Source of the DNA: Balneolales bacterium
GTDB taxonomy: Bacteria > Bacteroidota > Rhodothermia > Balneolales > Cyclonatronaceae
Reading direction: 5' to 3'
Length of the DNA: 32,497 nucleotides
Assembly: GCA_022565805.1 (NCBI GenBank)
Contig: JAIULZ010000034.1
Location: forward strand, 1-32,497
The notes under the pieces were generated by a model. That model did not search any database and was not told the origin of the DNA. It saw nothing but the letters and a program-made list of their open reading frames with translations. Numbering within the stretch: position 1 is the first letter of the stretch; the number at the start of each line of letters is the position of its first letter. A program made the translations under genes and the position numbers. Of the stretch, positions 7,403-17,156 are shown one piece after another.

Positions 7403-8716
7403 TTACTTTCTGCTGATTTTGTTTAACACATCAGCAAGAGCAAAAGCAATATTACGACGATTGTATTTTTCGTAGGCTGTATCTGATAATGCCTTTTTTT
7501 TCAGTTCAGACAAGTTTTCAATAATATAAAGAAGTTGTGCCGAAACTGCGGCTGCATCATCCGCAGGTGATCGGAAACCTGCCTTAAGCTGTTCAAGAAG
7601 CTTTGAAGCCTCTCCATTTTCGGGTACAAGTCCTAAAATGACTTTGCGCATGCCAATATATTCAAATATTTTGCCAGGTGTCACCTGTTCAGAGCTTTTT
7701 TTATGGCCTACTACAAACCAAAGTATATCAGCCAAAGCTAAGCCCTTACAAGCTTCTTTATGCGTAAGATATCCGGCATCCTCAATCAAGCTATCTATTC
7801 CTGCCTTTTTAGCCCACACTTTACTTTCCTTGGGTAACCCGCCTTGAAAACGAAGCTTTATTTTTTTGCTCCATTCAGGATGTTGAACAATCAAGCTATG
7901 TACCGCTTCCAAAAAAACATCCGGCTGGTTTTCTCCGTAAAAAATGCCATTATATAAAATTGTAATTTTCGAACCAGACTGCAGTTTATGCGATTCTGCT
8001 TTAATATTTGTGGGATTGGCGGGCAACTCCAGGTCTTCGGGATCATAGCCTTGTGAGATAACCTCAAACAAAAGATCATCCCGCTTATTGCGTTTTTTTA
8101 ATGAATCCAGCATCGCTTTATTTATCGCAATGATGGCATCTGCTTGCTTAAGACACTCTTTTTCTAAACGCAACATTTTACGCTGATGCAGTTTCGTAGG
8201 ATACTTTATAAGATGACTCGCATACCAATCGTCTCTGAAATCCAGCAAAACCGGTATACCATACCTTCTCTTTATTTCGGCAGCAATAAGATGGTTACTA
8301 TATGGAGGAGCTGATGAAAATACGGCATCTATTTTTTGGGTTTCAATTATTTTCGCGGCGGCTTCCAACGCGGGTTTTATCCATGCTTTCTTATTATCCG
8401 GCAAATAAATAGCAGACGAAATTAACCGCAAAGGTTCCATAAGCCAATCAGGCAGATTACCCAATGCTTTGCCACCGCTTCCTTTTATGTGCAATGGCGT
8501 ATTTGCCTGTACTCTATGAACTTCAATTGAAGGCTCAATGCGATTAAGCTCTTCCTCCAAGCTATCATCAAAATGAGTGTAAAAGCCGGGTTCGGGAGCT
8601 ATAACAACTGGTTTCCAACCGTATTTTTGAAGATACTTAATAAACTTAAGTGGTCTTTGCACCCCGGACGAGCCCATGGGCGGGAAGTAATAAATTACAC
8701 ATAGTACAGTTTTCAT
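7403..8716 (-). CDS. Glycosyltransferase, GT4-like (GT-B fold)
   Basis: The 437-residue protein has the two-lobed GT-B arrangement. The N-terminal lobe opens with YYFPPMGSSGVQRPLKF, the glycine-containing acceptor loop common in family 4, and contains DFRDDWYAS. The C-terminal lobe shows ITILYNGIFYGENQ, then a nucleotide-sugar binding region PGKIFEYIGMRKVILGLVP with the glutamate pattern expected of retaining GT4 enzymes. No membrane span is apparent. Donor and acceptor cannot be told; an envelope or exopolysaccharide role is a guess. It lies 40 bases after guaB and 39 before the M23 peptidase gene, on the same strand. Confidence 0.88.
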   Translation of the reverse strand: MKTVLCVIYYFPPMGSSGVQRPLKFIKYLQKYGWKPVVIAPEPGFYTHFDDSLEEELNRIEPSIEVHRVQANTPLHIKGSGGKALGNLPDWLMEPLRLISSAIYLPDNKKAWIKPALEAAAKIIETQKIDAVFSSAPPYSNHLIAAEIKRRYGIPVLLDFRDDWYASHLIKYPTKLHQRKMLRLEKECLKQADAIIAINKAMLDSLKKRNKRDDLLFEVISQGYDPEDLELPANPTNIKAESHKLQSGSKITILYNGIFYGENQPDVFLEAVHSLIVQHPEWSKKIKLRFQGGLPKESKVWAKKAGIDSLIEDAGYLTHKEACKGLALADILWFVVGHKKSSEQVTPGKIFEYIGMRKVILGLVPENGEASKLLEQLKAGFRSPADDAAAVSAQLLYIIENLSELKKKALSDTAYEKYNRRNIAFALADVLNKISRK

Positions 8717-8756
8717 GCATACTCGTTCAAATACCGAAAATAAGGCATTAAACCAT

Positions 8757-10229
8757 CTACCTCATCGAGTAATTGGGAGATTCCTTAGTAATTTGCACAG
8801 AATGAGGATGACTTTCGCGCATCGAAGCTGGAGAAATCTGTACGAAGGTTGCTTTCTGCAGGTCTTTTATAGTTGCAGCACCGCAATAGCCCATTGCGGC
8901 CTTTAAACCGCCATTCATCTGGTACAAAACTTCAGCCAAACTTCCCTTATAAGGTACACGCCCTTCAATTCCTTCGGGTACAAGTTTTTTCACATCATCT
9001 TCCACATCCTGAAAATAGCGGTCTTTGCTTCCTTTACTCATAGCTCCGATACTGCCCATTCCACGATATGTCTTGAACTTACGCCCTTCATAAATAATGG
9101 TTTCTCCTGGGCTTTCATCTACACCTGCAAACATAGAACCGAGCATTACAACATCGGCACCTCCTGCAATTGCTTTGGGTATATCACCGGTTTGTTTTAT
9201 GCCACCGTCGGCAATAAGACCGATTCCTTTTTTACTGGTAAATTCGGCCACTTCCATTATGGCGCTAAGCTGAGGAACCCCTACTCCTGTAACAATTCGT
9301 GTGGTGCAAATAGAGCCCGGGCCAACGCCAACTTTAACAATATCTGCACCGGCTTTATATAAGGCCTCGGCAGCATCGCGGGTAGCAATATTTCCGCCAA
9401 CTATCACAAGGTCCGGAAAATTACTGCGCAGATTCCTTACCATTCGCAGAACACCCTCGGAATGACCGTGAGCGGTATCTACTATGATGCAGTCTACCGA
9501 TGCATTTACCAAAGCCTGAACCCGCTCGGGGGTATCGGCGGCAATTCCCACAGCAGCCCCTACCCGAAGCCGGCCCATTTCATCTTTACAAGCATTGGGA
9601 AAATTTTTCTTCTTTTCAATGTCTTTAAAAGTAATTAGACCAACAAGCGCATTATCGTCGTCTACAATAGGCAGCTTTTCGATTTTATAGTTTTGCAACA
9701 GCTTCTCGGCCTTTTCAAGGGTTGTGCCAACTCTTGCAGTAACCAAATTTTGTGAAGTCATTATTTCAGATAACTTCCTGGAAGGATCTGTCTCGAAGCG
9801 AAGATCCCGGTTAGTTACAATTCCCAGAAGCTGCCGGGCGCCATCAACTATTGGAATTCCCCCAATTTTATGATGCGCCATAAGTTCTCTGGCATCTTGT
9901 ATACGCGCATCAGCGGGGAGCGTAACGGGATCTACAATCATGCCGCTTTCGCTTCTTTTAACAAGCCTTACATGCTCGGCCTGCTCGGCAATAGTCATGT
10001 TTTTATGTAAAATAGCCATCCCTCCTTCTCTTGCAAGCGCAATAGCAAGACGATATTCCGAAACCGTATCCATAGCCGCACTTAATACCGGAATATTAAG
10101 TGTAAGATTTTTAGCCAGAGTTACGCTTGTACTCGTTTCCCGGGGTAATACGGCCGAATGCGCAGGCACAAGCAGTACATCGTCGTAGGTAAGTCCCTGT
10201 CTTTTAATTTTTTCTTCTGGAGTGAACAT
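8757..10229 (-). CDS. guaB: Inosine-5'-monophosphate dehydrogenase
   Basis: Oxidises IMP to XMP with NAD+, the committed step of GTP synthesis. The 490-residue protein is full length for bacterial IMPDH. The barrel begins [13 protein letters not shown]; a pair of CBS domains is inserted at about residues 97-210 (VNRDL-type and FKDIEKKK ends visible as IVTNRDL and LITFKDIEK), which usually bind adenine or guanine nucleotides for regulation. The catalytic loop [13 protein letters not shown] places the nucleophile at Cys308, and the mobile flap carries DRYFQ and EGRVPYKG. It is the first gene of the long minus-strand run that ends with tRNA-Ser. No Shine-Dalgarno site is seen. Confidence 0.98.
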   Translation of the reverse strand: MFTPEEKIKRQGLTYDDVLLVPAHSAVLPRETSTSVTLAKNLTLNIPVLSAAMDTVSEYRLAIALAREGGMAILHKNMTIAEQAEHVRLVKRSESGMIVDPVTLPADARIQDARELMAHHKIGGIPIVDGARQLLGIVTNRDLRFETDPSRKLSEIMTSQNLVTARVGTTLEKAEKLLQNYKIEKLPIVDDDNALVGLITFKDIEKKKNFPNACKDEMGRLRVGAAVGIAADTPERVQALVNASVDCIIVDTAHGHSEGVLRMVRNLRSNFPDLVIVGGNIATRDAAEALYKAGADIVKVGVGPGSICTTRIVTGVGVPQLSAIMEVAEFTSKKGIGLIADGGIKQTGDIPKAIAGGADVVMLGSMFAGVDESPGETIIYEGRKFKTYRGMGSIGAMSKGSKDRYFQDVEDDVKKLVPEGIEGRVPYKGSLAEVLYQMNGGLKAAMGYCGAATIKDLQKATFVQISPASMRESHPHSVQITKESPNYSMR

Positions 10230-10324
10230 AAATGGAGAGTATGGGTGTTGTAGTTTTGAAACCTAAAATAAGGTATTAAACGCAGTTTCGCTTTTATAAA
10301 GATGTAATCATTTTTTAAGCCGGG

Positions 10325-10358
10325 CAGTAAGCTTTATGCTTGCTGAACATTTTTTTTT
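10325..10358 (+). terminator. Terminator-like hairpin with T9 run
   Basis: CAGTAAGC pairs with GCTTGCTG (one G-T pair) around a five-base loop, followed after four bases by nine T. It points along the plus strand, yet no plus-strand gene lies upstream in this gap. It may end a short leader or small RNA, or attenuate the antiporter gene. Confidence 0.45.
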
Positions 10359-10492
10359 GATAGATAAATTTAACATAAGTAAGAACATGTTTTAGCTAAC
10401 TTTCACCCTTAATAAGAGAACTCATGCGTACAGCTGGGGAAGTTTTGGATTTCCTTAACCGCATTTAGCCGATGTCTTCGTAAAGCAAGCAT

Positions 10493-10516
10493 AGCCTTAT
10501 TTAATAAATAAGAGCT
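10493..10516. repeat. AT-rich dyad, possible operator
   Basis: A perfect CTTATTTA/TAAATAAG inverted repeat around a single A, extended by AGC/GCT with one bulged base. The centre is too short for an RNA hairpin, so a DNA-binding site is more likely. It lies about 145 bases before the antiporter start. Confidence 0.3.
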
Positions 10517-10659
10517 CATCATCTTATATTTTAATCCATAATTAAAAAACTACATTTCGTTTAAACAACCGGCATCATATTTTCCCTTCAATTCCTTAGA
10601 TTATCAACCGTTGCAACGCTCTTCGTTAATTGAACTAATTAATAACAAGTAAAGCCATT

Positions 10660-13197
10660 TTGTCAGATTTAATTCAACAACTACAACAGCAGCTTCCTAT
10701 AAGTGATCCGGTACTGATATTCGCTATCGTAATGATCATCATCTTAGTTGCGCCAATTGCTGTTCAGCGATTTAAAATACCCGGATTGGTGGGCACCATA
10801 CTGGCTGGCACAATTGTAGGCCCTAGCGTGCTGGGTTTACTCGAGCGGGATGATACCATTATTCTTCTGGGAACTGTTGGTCTGCTTTACTTAATGTTTA
10901 TGGCAGGGCTAAGCATAGACCTTAATAAATTTGAAAAGAACAGAAATAAAAGTATAGTCTTCGGACTCATCTCGTTCTTCCTGCCCCAATTGGCCTCAAT
11001 CCCAATGGGGATGTATATCTTAGGTTTTTCTCTTGAATCGTCTTTGTTACTTGGTTCAATTGTAGGTTCGCATACCCTTTTGGCCTATCCTATCGCGAAC
11101 CGAATCGGAATCACAAAAAATACTGCCGTTACTATGGCAATGGGTGGTTCTATAGTTACAGATACGCTCTCTCTTATGATTTTGGCCATTGTGGCTAACA
11201 CCATCGCAGAATCGTCTGGGTATACGTTCTGGATTACGTTTATTATTTTGGTAGTAGGATACGTTTTTGTAGTGATTTTTGGCCTGCCAATATTAGGTCG
11301 CTGGTTTTTTAAAAATGTTAAGAACCAGACTAATACAGAATACGTATTTATGATTGCGCTTCTTTTTATAGCAGCTTTTCTGGCAGATGTGGTGGGATTA
11401 GCTCCCATTATTGGAGCATTCCTTGCGGGCTTAACACTAAACAGGCTGGTTCCCGAATCGGGTACTCTCATGAGTCGAATTCAGTTTGTAGGAAATGCTC
11501 TTTTCATTCCCTTTTTCCTTATTTCTGTGGGAATGCTGGTAGATGTAAGCGTTATGGCCGAAAGTCTTGATGTATGGATTCAAACCGCTGTATTTAGCTT
11601 TCTTGTAATCTTTGGAAAAAGCCTGGCCGCTAAAATAACGCAGCTAATTTTCAAAATGACCTCCGACGAAGGCTGGACAATCGCAGGGCTCACAATTCCA
11701 CAGGCCGCTGCTACGCTTGCTGTTACACTTGTTGGTTTTGAAATTGGGTTACTTAGCCAAACATCGGTTAATGCGGTTGTTCTTATGATCCTGATTACCT
11801 GCCTTGTTGGTCCGGCAATGGTGGAAAAATTTGGCCGTAATGTTGCCTTAAAAGATGCTTCCGCGCCTTATAACCCTTTAGATGCACCCGAAAGAATTCT
11901 TGTTCCGCTTGCTAATCCACAAACGGCGGAATCCCTTGTAGATATTGCGCTTATGATAAAACAGCGTAAATCTACAGAACCACTTTTCCCGCTAACCGTT
12001 GCAAGAGATAATGAAAACGTAGATGCGCAGGTAGCCGAAGGTGAAAAAATCTTATCTCATGCCGTTGTGCATGCTGCAGCTGCAGAAGTGGGTGTTTTAC
12101 CGGTAACCCGTGTAGACATGAATGTTACCAATGGAATTGTACGAGCTGTAAAAGAACTCCGGATATCTCATATTGTAATTGGCTGGAATGGCTTCATTTC
12201 TGCGAGGCAAAGAATTTTTGGAACCGTTTTAGACCAGCTATTAGAGCAGGCACAACAGCTAATTGTAGTGGCCAAACTCGATCGGCCTTTGAATATTACC
12301 AAGCGTGTCTTTCTGCTAATCCCTCCTTATCTGGATCGCGAATCAGGATTTTTAGGTGCCTTACTCACATCAAAAAACCTGATTAACGAGATTGGCGCCG
12401 AAGCGGTGGTTGTTACTTCCAGAAACAATAGTTCAACCGTTAAAAAATTAATTCAAACCAAAGAGCCTGCAATTGATTCAGAATTTATTGTACTCGAAAG
12501 CTGGAAAGGATTATTGGGCGATTCAAGACTTGATCTTAAAGAAGCAGAAGACCTTATTCTGCTTATGAGTACAAGGCAGGGCACGGTTTCATGGGATGCG
12601 AGCCTCGAGCGTTTACCTCGTATTATTGTTCAAAATTACCCTTCCATCAATTTTCTTACGATGTACCCCTCAGAAATAACCGGAAACGATGATCCCGGAA
12701 CCATGCACCGAATCAGCTTCGACCGAATGGGTCCTATTCCTGCGGTTAAAACTGAGCATGTTCATTTTAATTTAGATGAAATGGATGCCGAAACTGCTCT
12801 TAAGGAACTTATGATGAAAAAATTCACATCTAATCCTATTGAGCTTACCGAACTAACGAAGCAGGTACTAGCCCAGGATATTGATAACCTGCCCGGTGAA
12901 CTGCCCGGTGTTGTAATTACAAAAACACGCTCGGCAACCATTAATGAACCCACCTTATTTCTGGGAATCAGCAGAAAGGGAATTAACTACCCCGGGGCCG
13001 AAGAAAAGATTCATCTGATTTTTGTACTTATTTCGCCATTTACGATTGGCACTCAGCGGAACCTTAGCGTCTTAGCAAGTCTTGCCCGTATACTCGGTTA
13101 CAACAAAGCATATAAAAAGCTTATGAAAGCCGAAAATATCTCAGATATTACAAGTATCCTCAAAGAAGTTCGCCGGGAAATTGAAGCTCGGGCATAG
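10660..13197 (+). CDS. CPA2-type cation/proton antiporter with USP and EIIA-like domains
   Basis: Predicted Na+ or K+/H+ exchanger of 845 residues. Residues about 15-395 form the multi-span exchanger domain (GLVGTILAGTIVGPSVLGLL; GLAPIIGAFLAGLTLNRLVP). A universal stress protein domain follows (about 410-545) with an intact nucleotide-binding signature G-2X-G-9X-G-T at residues 508-522 (GWNG ... FGT). Residues about 549-690 look like a second, degenerate USP unit. The last part, about 698-840, resembles a PTS EIIA type-2 domain (KIHLIFVLISP, LSVLASLARILG), but the phospho-accepting His is Lys755 (VITKT) and the second conserved His is Asn801. The RCK/TrkA-N domain common in Kef systems is absent. 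The start codon is TTG; the nearest in-frame ATG would cut into the first membrane span. Confidence 0.9.
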   Translation: MSDLIQQLQQQLPISDPVLIFAIVMIIILVAPIAVQRFKIPGLVGTILAGTIVGPSVLGLLERDDTIILLGTVGLLYLMFMAGLSIDLNKFEKNRNKSIVFGLISFFLPQLASIPMGMYILGFSLESSLLLGSIVGSHTLLAYPIANRIGITKNTAVTMAMGGSIVTDTLSLMILAIVANTIAESSGYTFWITFIILVVGYVFVVIFGLPILGRWFFKNVKNQTNTEYVFMIALLFIAAFLADVVGLAPIIGAFLAGLTLNRLVPESGTLMSRIQFVGNALFIPFFLISVGMLVDVSVMAESLDVWIQTAVFSFLVIFGKSLAAKITQLIFKMTSDEGWTIAGLTIPQAAATLAVTLVGFEIGLLSQTSVNAVVLMILITCLVGPAMVEKFGRNVALKDASAPYNPLDAPERILVPLANPQTAESLVDIALMIKQRKSTEPLFPLTVARDNENVDAQVAEGEKILSHAVVHAAAAEVGVLPVTRVDMNVTNGIVRAVKELRISHIVIGWNGFISARQRIFGTVLDQLLEQAQQLIVVAKLDRPLNITKRVFLLIPPYLDRESGFLGALLTSKNLINEIGAEAVVVTSRNNSSTVKKLIQTKEPAIDSEFIVLESWKGLLGDSRLDLKEAEDLILLMSTRQGTVSWDASLERLPRIIVQNYPSINFLTMYPSEITGNDDPGTMHRISFDRMGPIPAVKTEHVHFNLDEMDAETALKELMMKKFTSNPIELTELTKQVLAQDIDNLPGELPGVVITKTRSATINEPTLFLGISRKGINYPGAEEKIHLIFVLISPFTIGTQRNLSVLASLARILGYNKAYKKLMKAENISDITSILKEVRREIEARA

Positions 13198-13259
13198 TGG
13201 GCACTTATTCCATTTTCGCTCCCGGATAAACAGGCATTCTAACAAAAAGATAAAATTCA

Positions 13260-13976
13260 ATGTTTTTCGTATTTGACATCGAATCCATACCAGATTTTAA
13301 TTTTATTCGCACCGTTCTTGGTTCACAAGAAACAGATGAAGACGCTTTACTGGAACGTGCATCAGAAGAACTGGCCCGAAATAAATCCGGCTTTCTGCCA
13401 CCTATGTTCCATCAAATGGTTTCATGGGTTGGTTTATGGATAGACAATACCGGTGAACCCAGAAACAAAGTTTCGTGGAATGGAACCGATGAAAAGGAAG
13501 GCTTAAAGCAGCTTATTCATACCCTTTCTGCCTACAAAGATTTTGGCCTTATACACCACAACGGCAAAGGCTTTGATTTACCATTAATACATTACAGAAG
13601 TCTTAAGCACGGTTTACAGCTACCAAGGCGCCTAAGCCATCACGATATCCGGTATCGGTTTAGCCAGCATAATGTTGATTTGGTTGATGAATTCAGTAAC
13701 TATGGAGCTAGCTCGTGGCCTAAACTAAAACACCTTGGCTTGTTAATTGGCATTCCGTTTAAGCAAATGGGTGAAGGGAATGAGGTTCTTAGTATGTTTC
13801 GCGACAATAAGCTGGATGAAATTGAACACTACTGCTATGAAGATGTAATCGCAACCTATTTAATATGGTTATATTTGAAGCATAATACTGGCGAAATGAA
13901 CGACTTGCAGTTTACGCAGCTTCGGGATCGCGCTATGGCTAAACTTCAGGAAATACAAAATGGTTTGCCCGGATAA
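13260..13976 (+). CDS. Predicted PolB-like 3'-5' exonuclease
   Basis: The 238-residue protein belongs to the stand-alone DEDD exonucleases related to the proofreading domain of family B DNA polymerases (PF10108-like). All catalytic motifs are visible: Exo I FDIES (Asp6, Glu8), Exo II HHNGKGFDLPLI (Asp106) and Exo III YCYED (Tyr191, Asp195, the YxxxD form). No polymerase domain is attached, and length fits the single-domain family. It starts 62 bases after the antiporter gene on the same strand without a terminator between, so they may share a transcript. Its substrate, DNA or RNA, cannot be told from sequence; a role in repair is usual guesswork for the family. Confidence 0.9.
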   Translation: MFFVFDIESIPDFNFIRTVLGSQETDEDALLERASEELARNKSGFLPPMFHQMVSWVGLWIDNTGEPRNKVSWNGTDEKEGLKQLIHTLSAYKDFGLIHHNGKGFDLPLIHYRSLKHGLQLPRRLSHHDIRYRFSQHNVDLVDEFSNYGASSWPKLKHLGLLIGIPFKQMGEGNEVLSMFRDNKLDEIEHYCYEDVIATYLIWLYLKHNTGEMNDLQFTQLRDRAMAKLQEIQNGLPG

Positions 13977-13999
13977 TCGTGCTTTAAGATCTTTTTTAT

Positions 14000-14048
14000 A
14001 AAAAAATCCGCTGCATTTCTGCGTAAATATACAGAATGCAGCGGATTT
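14000..14048 (-). terminator. Hairpin terminator between convergent genes
   Basis: A 16-17 bp stem with one bulged T (arms about 14004-14021 and 14032-14048) around a ten-base loop. Read on the minus strand the stem is followed by seven T, a good intrinsic terminator for glgC. On the plus strand it is followed only by a weak T-rich tail, but it may still stop transcripts from the exonuclease gene. Confidence 0.85.
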
Positions 14049-14090
14049 ATAATGTTTCCTTGTAAATGAAAATGAATCGCTTAAGCTAGC

Positions 14091-15359
14091 TTAAATAACT
14101 GTACCGTCTTTGATAATTGCATTTTTGGGGACAACTACAATGCCGTTTACAACACAATAGTCGTCGTAGGTACCATCCTGCAGATGGCTACCCCCGTTAA
14201 TTCGGACATCATTACCAATACGGGCGTTCTTATCTACAATACAGTTTTGAATGTAACACCTTTCGCCAATTCCTACAGGGGGTTTATTCGAATCGCGATG
14301 CTGGATTTCATCAAGATGCGGGAAATAATCGTTACCCATAATAATACTGTCTACAACTGTAGTGCCGCGACCAACCCTCGACCTTATACCCAACAAAGAA
14401 TGCTCAACACGACTGGCTTCAATAATACAACCTTCTGCGATTATAGATCTTTCCAAAGCAGTACCGCTTACCTTAGATGCAGGTAACATACGGGCACGAG
14501 TGTATACCATTTTGGATGTATCATACAAATTGAAAGCTGGCATACTGTCGGTTAAGGCCAAATTGGCTTCAAAGAAGGATTTAATAGTTCCGATATCCGT
14601 CCAATATCCATTATATATATATGAACTTACCCTTCTGTTAGCGTCAATAGCGCCTGGAATAATTTCTTTACCGAAATCGGTAGCTTCTGGTTTTTCTTCA
14701 AAAAGCTCTGCAAGAACCTTACGGTTAAAAATATAAATACCCATAGAAGCCAGGTAATGATTACCCAACTTTTTCTCTTCTTCGGGTACTTCGGAGGTCC
14801 ACTCAGACAGCTGATCTTTAGATGGTTTCTCTACAAACGATTTAATAGTATGGTTATCGTCTGTTTTCATGATGCCAAAACCTGTCGCATCATCTGCATT
14901 TACAGGTATGGTAGCTATAGTAATTTCGGCCTTCGTACTTTTATGCCTATTCAGCATCTCCCTGAAATCCATCTGGTATAGCTGATCTCCAGATAAAATC
15001 ATTAAGTAATCGAAATCATGATTATTCATATGATGCAGCGATTGCCGAACAGCATCGGCAGTTCCCTGAAACCAGCTCTGGCTGGTAATTGTTTGCTCTG
15101 CCGCAAGAACGTCTACAAAACCGGCATTGAATGCATCAAAACTGTAAGTATTCTTAATGTGTCGGTTTAATGATGCTGAATTAAACTGGGTAAGAACATA
15201 AATCTTTCGAATGTGTGCATTCAGACAATTTGAAATAGGGATATCTACCAAACGATACTTACCACCAATGGGTACTGCAGGTTTTGAACGACTTCTTGTT
15301 AAAGGGTAAAGCCTCGAGCCTTGCCCTCCTCCTAAAATAACAGCTAATACATTATCCAT
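14091..15359 (-). CDS. glgC: Glucose-1-phosphate adenylyltransferase
   Basis: Makes ADP-glucose from ATP and glucose 1-phosphate for glycogen synthesis. The 422-residue protein has the nucleotide-binding signature GGGQGSRLYPLTRSRSKP at residues 10-27, the WFQGTADAV sugar/nucleotide loop near 96-104, the metal-binding Asp125 in LSGDQLY, and the substrate lysine region VEKPSKD. The C-terminal third is a left-handed beta-helix with hexapeptide turns (IIAEGCIIEASRVEHSLLG), as in allosteric bacterial GlgC. The minus strand shows AAGG seven bases before the ATG. It starts 11 bases after the glgA stop, so both are almost certainly one operon, and it ends before a hairpin terminator. Confidence 0.97.
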   Translation of the reverse strand: MDNVLAVILGGGQGSRLYPLTRSRSKPAVPIGGKYRLVDIPISNCLNAHIRKIYVLTQFNSASLNRHIKNTYSFDAFNAGFVDVLAAEQTITSQSWFQGTADAVRQSLHHMNNHDFDYLMILSGDQLYQMDFREMLNRHKSTKAEITIATIPVNADDATGFGIMKTDDNHTIKSFVEKPSKDQLSEWTSEVPEEEKKLGNHYLASMGIYIFNRKVLAELFEEKPEATDFGKEIIPGAIDANRRVSSYIYNGYWTDIGTIKSFFEANLALTDSMPAFNLYDTSKMVYTRARMLPASKVSGTALERSIIAEGCIIEASRVEHSLLGIRSRVGRGTTVVDSIIMGNDYFPHLDEIQHRDSNKPPVGIGERCYIQNCIVDKNARIGNDVRINGGSHLQDGTYDDYCVVNGIVVVPKNAIIKDGTVI

Positions 15360-15370
15360 ATTCTTACCTT

Positions 15371-16807
15371 TTAGTTTAATAGTTGTTTGTACATATCTAA
15401 ATAAGATTGCGCTGAGCTATCCCAGCCGAATTCAAGCCCCATTATACCGGAGCGCACTTTTTTAAACTCTTCTTGCTCTTCATACAAGCCAATAGCTCTG
15501 TAGGTAGCGTGCAGGGCATCATCGAGGGTAAAATAACGAAACCGGATGCCCGACCCGTCTTCTTCACCAATATCTCTAACCGAATCTTTTAGCCCGCCAA
15601 CTTCTCTCACAATAGGAATAGTACCATATCGCATAGCATACATTTGGTTAAGTCCGCAAGGTTCTACCCTAGATGGCATAATTAAGAAGTCTGAACCTGC
15701 ATAAATACGCCGTGAAAGAGTTTCGTTATACTGTATAGAACTGTCAAAGTAACCTGTAAATTCCTTAGACATAATTCGCAGTCTTTCCTGTAGCCAGTGG
15801 TCGCCGGTTCCAAGCACTAAAAAAGAAGCTCTGCCTCCCTGATCTAAAAAATTCGAAATTAAATCGGGCAAAATATCTGCGCCCTTTTCTTTAACTAATC
15901 GTCCTATAAATGAAATAAGCGGATAGTTGGTATTTAGGTTAAAATACTCGCACAACTGTCGCTTATTTTTTTGTTTACCTTTGTTTACGGTTTTGGCTGT
16001 ATAATGATAATCGAGCATTACATCTTTTGCAGGATCCCACACATCCTTATCAATCCCATTGATAATGCCCATACACTTGCCGCTTTCGTGCTTCAAAAGA
16101 CCTTCTAAGCCACCAGCCGATTCTTGCAACTCTTGCATGTACGTCTCTGATACAGTAGTAACCTTCCATGCCTTTCGAATACCTGCAGACAAAGCATTGA
16201 ATCTACCGCCCCAGTCTAAATAACCAGCATGTCCCTCTTTTATTTCAGGGAGGAGATGCCGTTTGTGCATATCATAATTTCCATGATATTCCCCATTATG
16301 AATGGTAAGCACAGACGGTATATTTTGCATATCGTCAAAAATATGGCAGGATGTCATCATGAAAGGAACCAAGGCGGTATGATGATCGTGACAATGAATA
16401 ATGTCGGGTCTGGTTGTAAATGTACGAAGCCATTCCAGCGATGCTATCTGGAAAGAAAGGTATCGCTCAAATTCATCTAAGTAACCATATCCAGAATCAG
16501 GATCTACATAAATGCCTTTGCGATCTAATTTTCCGGGTATATGCACGAGATACAGCGGAAAGCCTAGTTCATCACTTTTTACCTTATGCACTTCAAATTC
16601 AAAGCGCTGCAAACCCATGTAGAAGGCACCCGCATGCACAACCTGCACATCCCTTTGGTTTACCCAATCGTTACTGTAACGGGGCATCACTACCCAGGCA
16701 TCAGCTCCTAAATTTCTTTGATACTTTGGTAAAGATCCTACAACGTCTGCGAGTCCTCCGGTTTTAGCAATCGGGTAGCACTCAAAACTTAGATGTATAA
16801 TATTCAT
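15371..16807 (-). CDS. glgA: Glycogen synthase (ADP-glucose type, GT5)
   Basis: Extends alpha-1,4-glucan chains using the ADP-glucose made by the next gene. The 478-residue protein opens MNIIHLSFECYPIAKTGGLA; the KTGGL loop at residues 15-19 binds ADP-glucose. A second nucleotide-contact region, GRLVKEKGADIL, and the C-terminal signature SRVEPCGLNQMYAMRYG followed by REVGGLKDSV are characteristic of family GT5. Length is normal. The first gene of a glgA-glgC pair; branching enzyme and phosphorylase genes are not in the window. No Shine-Dalgarno site is seen. A long non-coding region lies upstream. Confidence 0.97.
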   Translation of the reverse strand: MNIIHLSFECYPIAKTGGLADVVGSLPKYQRNLGADAWVVMPRYSNDWVNQRDVQVVHAGAFYMGLQRFEFEVHKVKSDELGFPLYLVHIPGKLDRKGIYVDPDSGYGYLDEFERYLSFQIASLEWLRTFTTRPDIIHCHDHHTALVPFMMTSCHIFDDMQNIPSVLTIHNGEYHGNYDMHKRHLLPEIKEGHAGYLDWGGRFNALSAGIRKAWKVTTVSETYMQELQESAGGLEGLLKHESGKCMGIINGIDKDVWDPAKDVMLDYHYTAKTVNKGKQKNKRQLCEYFNLNTNYPLISFIGRLVKEKGADILPDLISNFLDQGGRASFLVLGTGDHWLQERLRIMSKEFTGYFDSSIQYNETLSRRIYAGSDFLIMPSRVEPCGLNQMYAMRYGTIPIVREVGGLKDSVRDIGEEDGSGIRFRYFTLDDALHATYRAIGLYEEQEEFKKVRSGIMGLEFGWDSSAQSYLDMYKQLLN

Positions 16808-16924
16808 ATTTAAAATTATTGGTGAATTTGAAGCATATACGCAAATAACCCATACTCATTAAAAACACAACAGAATACAGATTTTCAGAGAAACTTAAAT
16901 AGCATAATCTTTTTTTATCAAACC

Positions 16925-16941
16925 AAATGGCACCGCCATTT
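16925..16941. repeat. Perfect dyad upstream of glgA
   Basis: AAATGGC and GCCATTT form a perfect seven-base inverted repeat with a three-base centre, 118 bases upstream of the glgA start. It could be an operator or a small hairpin in the glgA leader. Nothing in the sequence identifies a regulator. Confidence 0.3.
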
Positions 16942-17105
16942 TACAATCATTTTAATAAAAAAATATTTACTTACTTTTTGAAAGCTGGCTCTTCAAGATT
17001 TATTTGTACCGCAAGGCGTACTTTACATCATGTCTACACATAGTTAATGAATTGCATGTCTATTGTCTTTTAAGAACGGTTTCAGACATCTTAAAAACTT
17101 CCTGT

Positions 17106-17156
17106 AAGTGCCATGTTCTTGAGCTAATTTCTCGACACTATACATTTCTGGCACTT
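17106..17156. repeat. Separated inverted repeat AAGTGCCA/TGGCACTT
   Basis: Two perfect eight-base arms separated by 35 bases. They could close a structured RNA or be paired protein sites. An A-rich stretch follows the right arm. No function is evident. Confidence 0.25.

Larger units (their letters stand above)
10230..10659. other. Divergent intergenic region between guaB and the antiporter
   Basis: This 430-base AT-rich gap separates two divergently read genes and must hold both promoters. I see no ORF or known riboswitch. It contains a terminator-like hairpin (10325-10358) and an AT-rich dyad (10493-10516), listed separately. A TTGATA hexamer right after the T run (about 10357-10362) could be a -35 box for the plus strand but lacks a good -10 partner. 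Confidence 0.5.
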
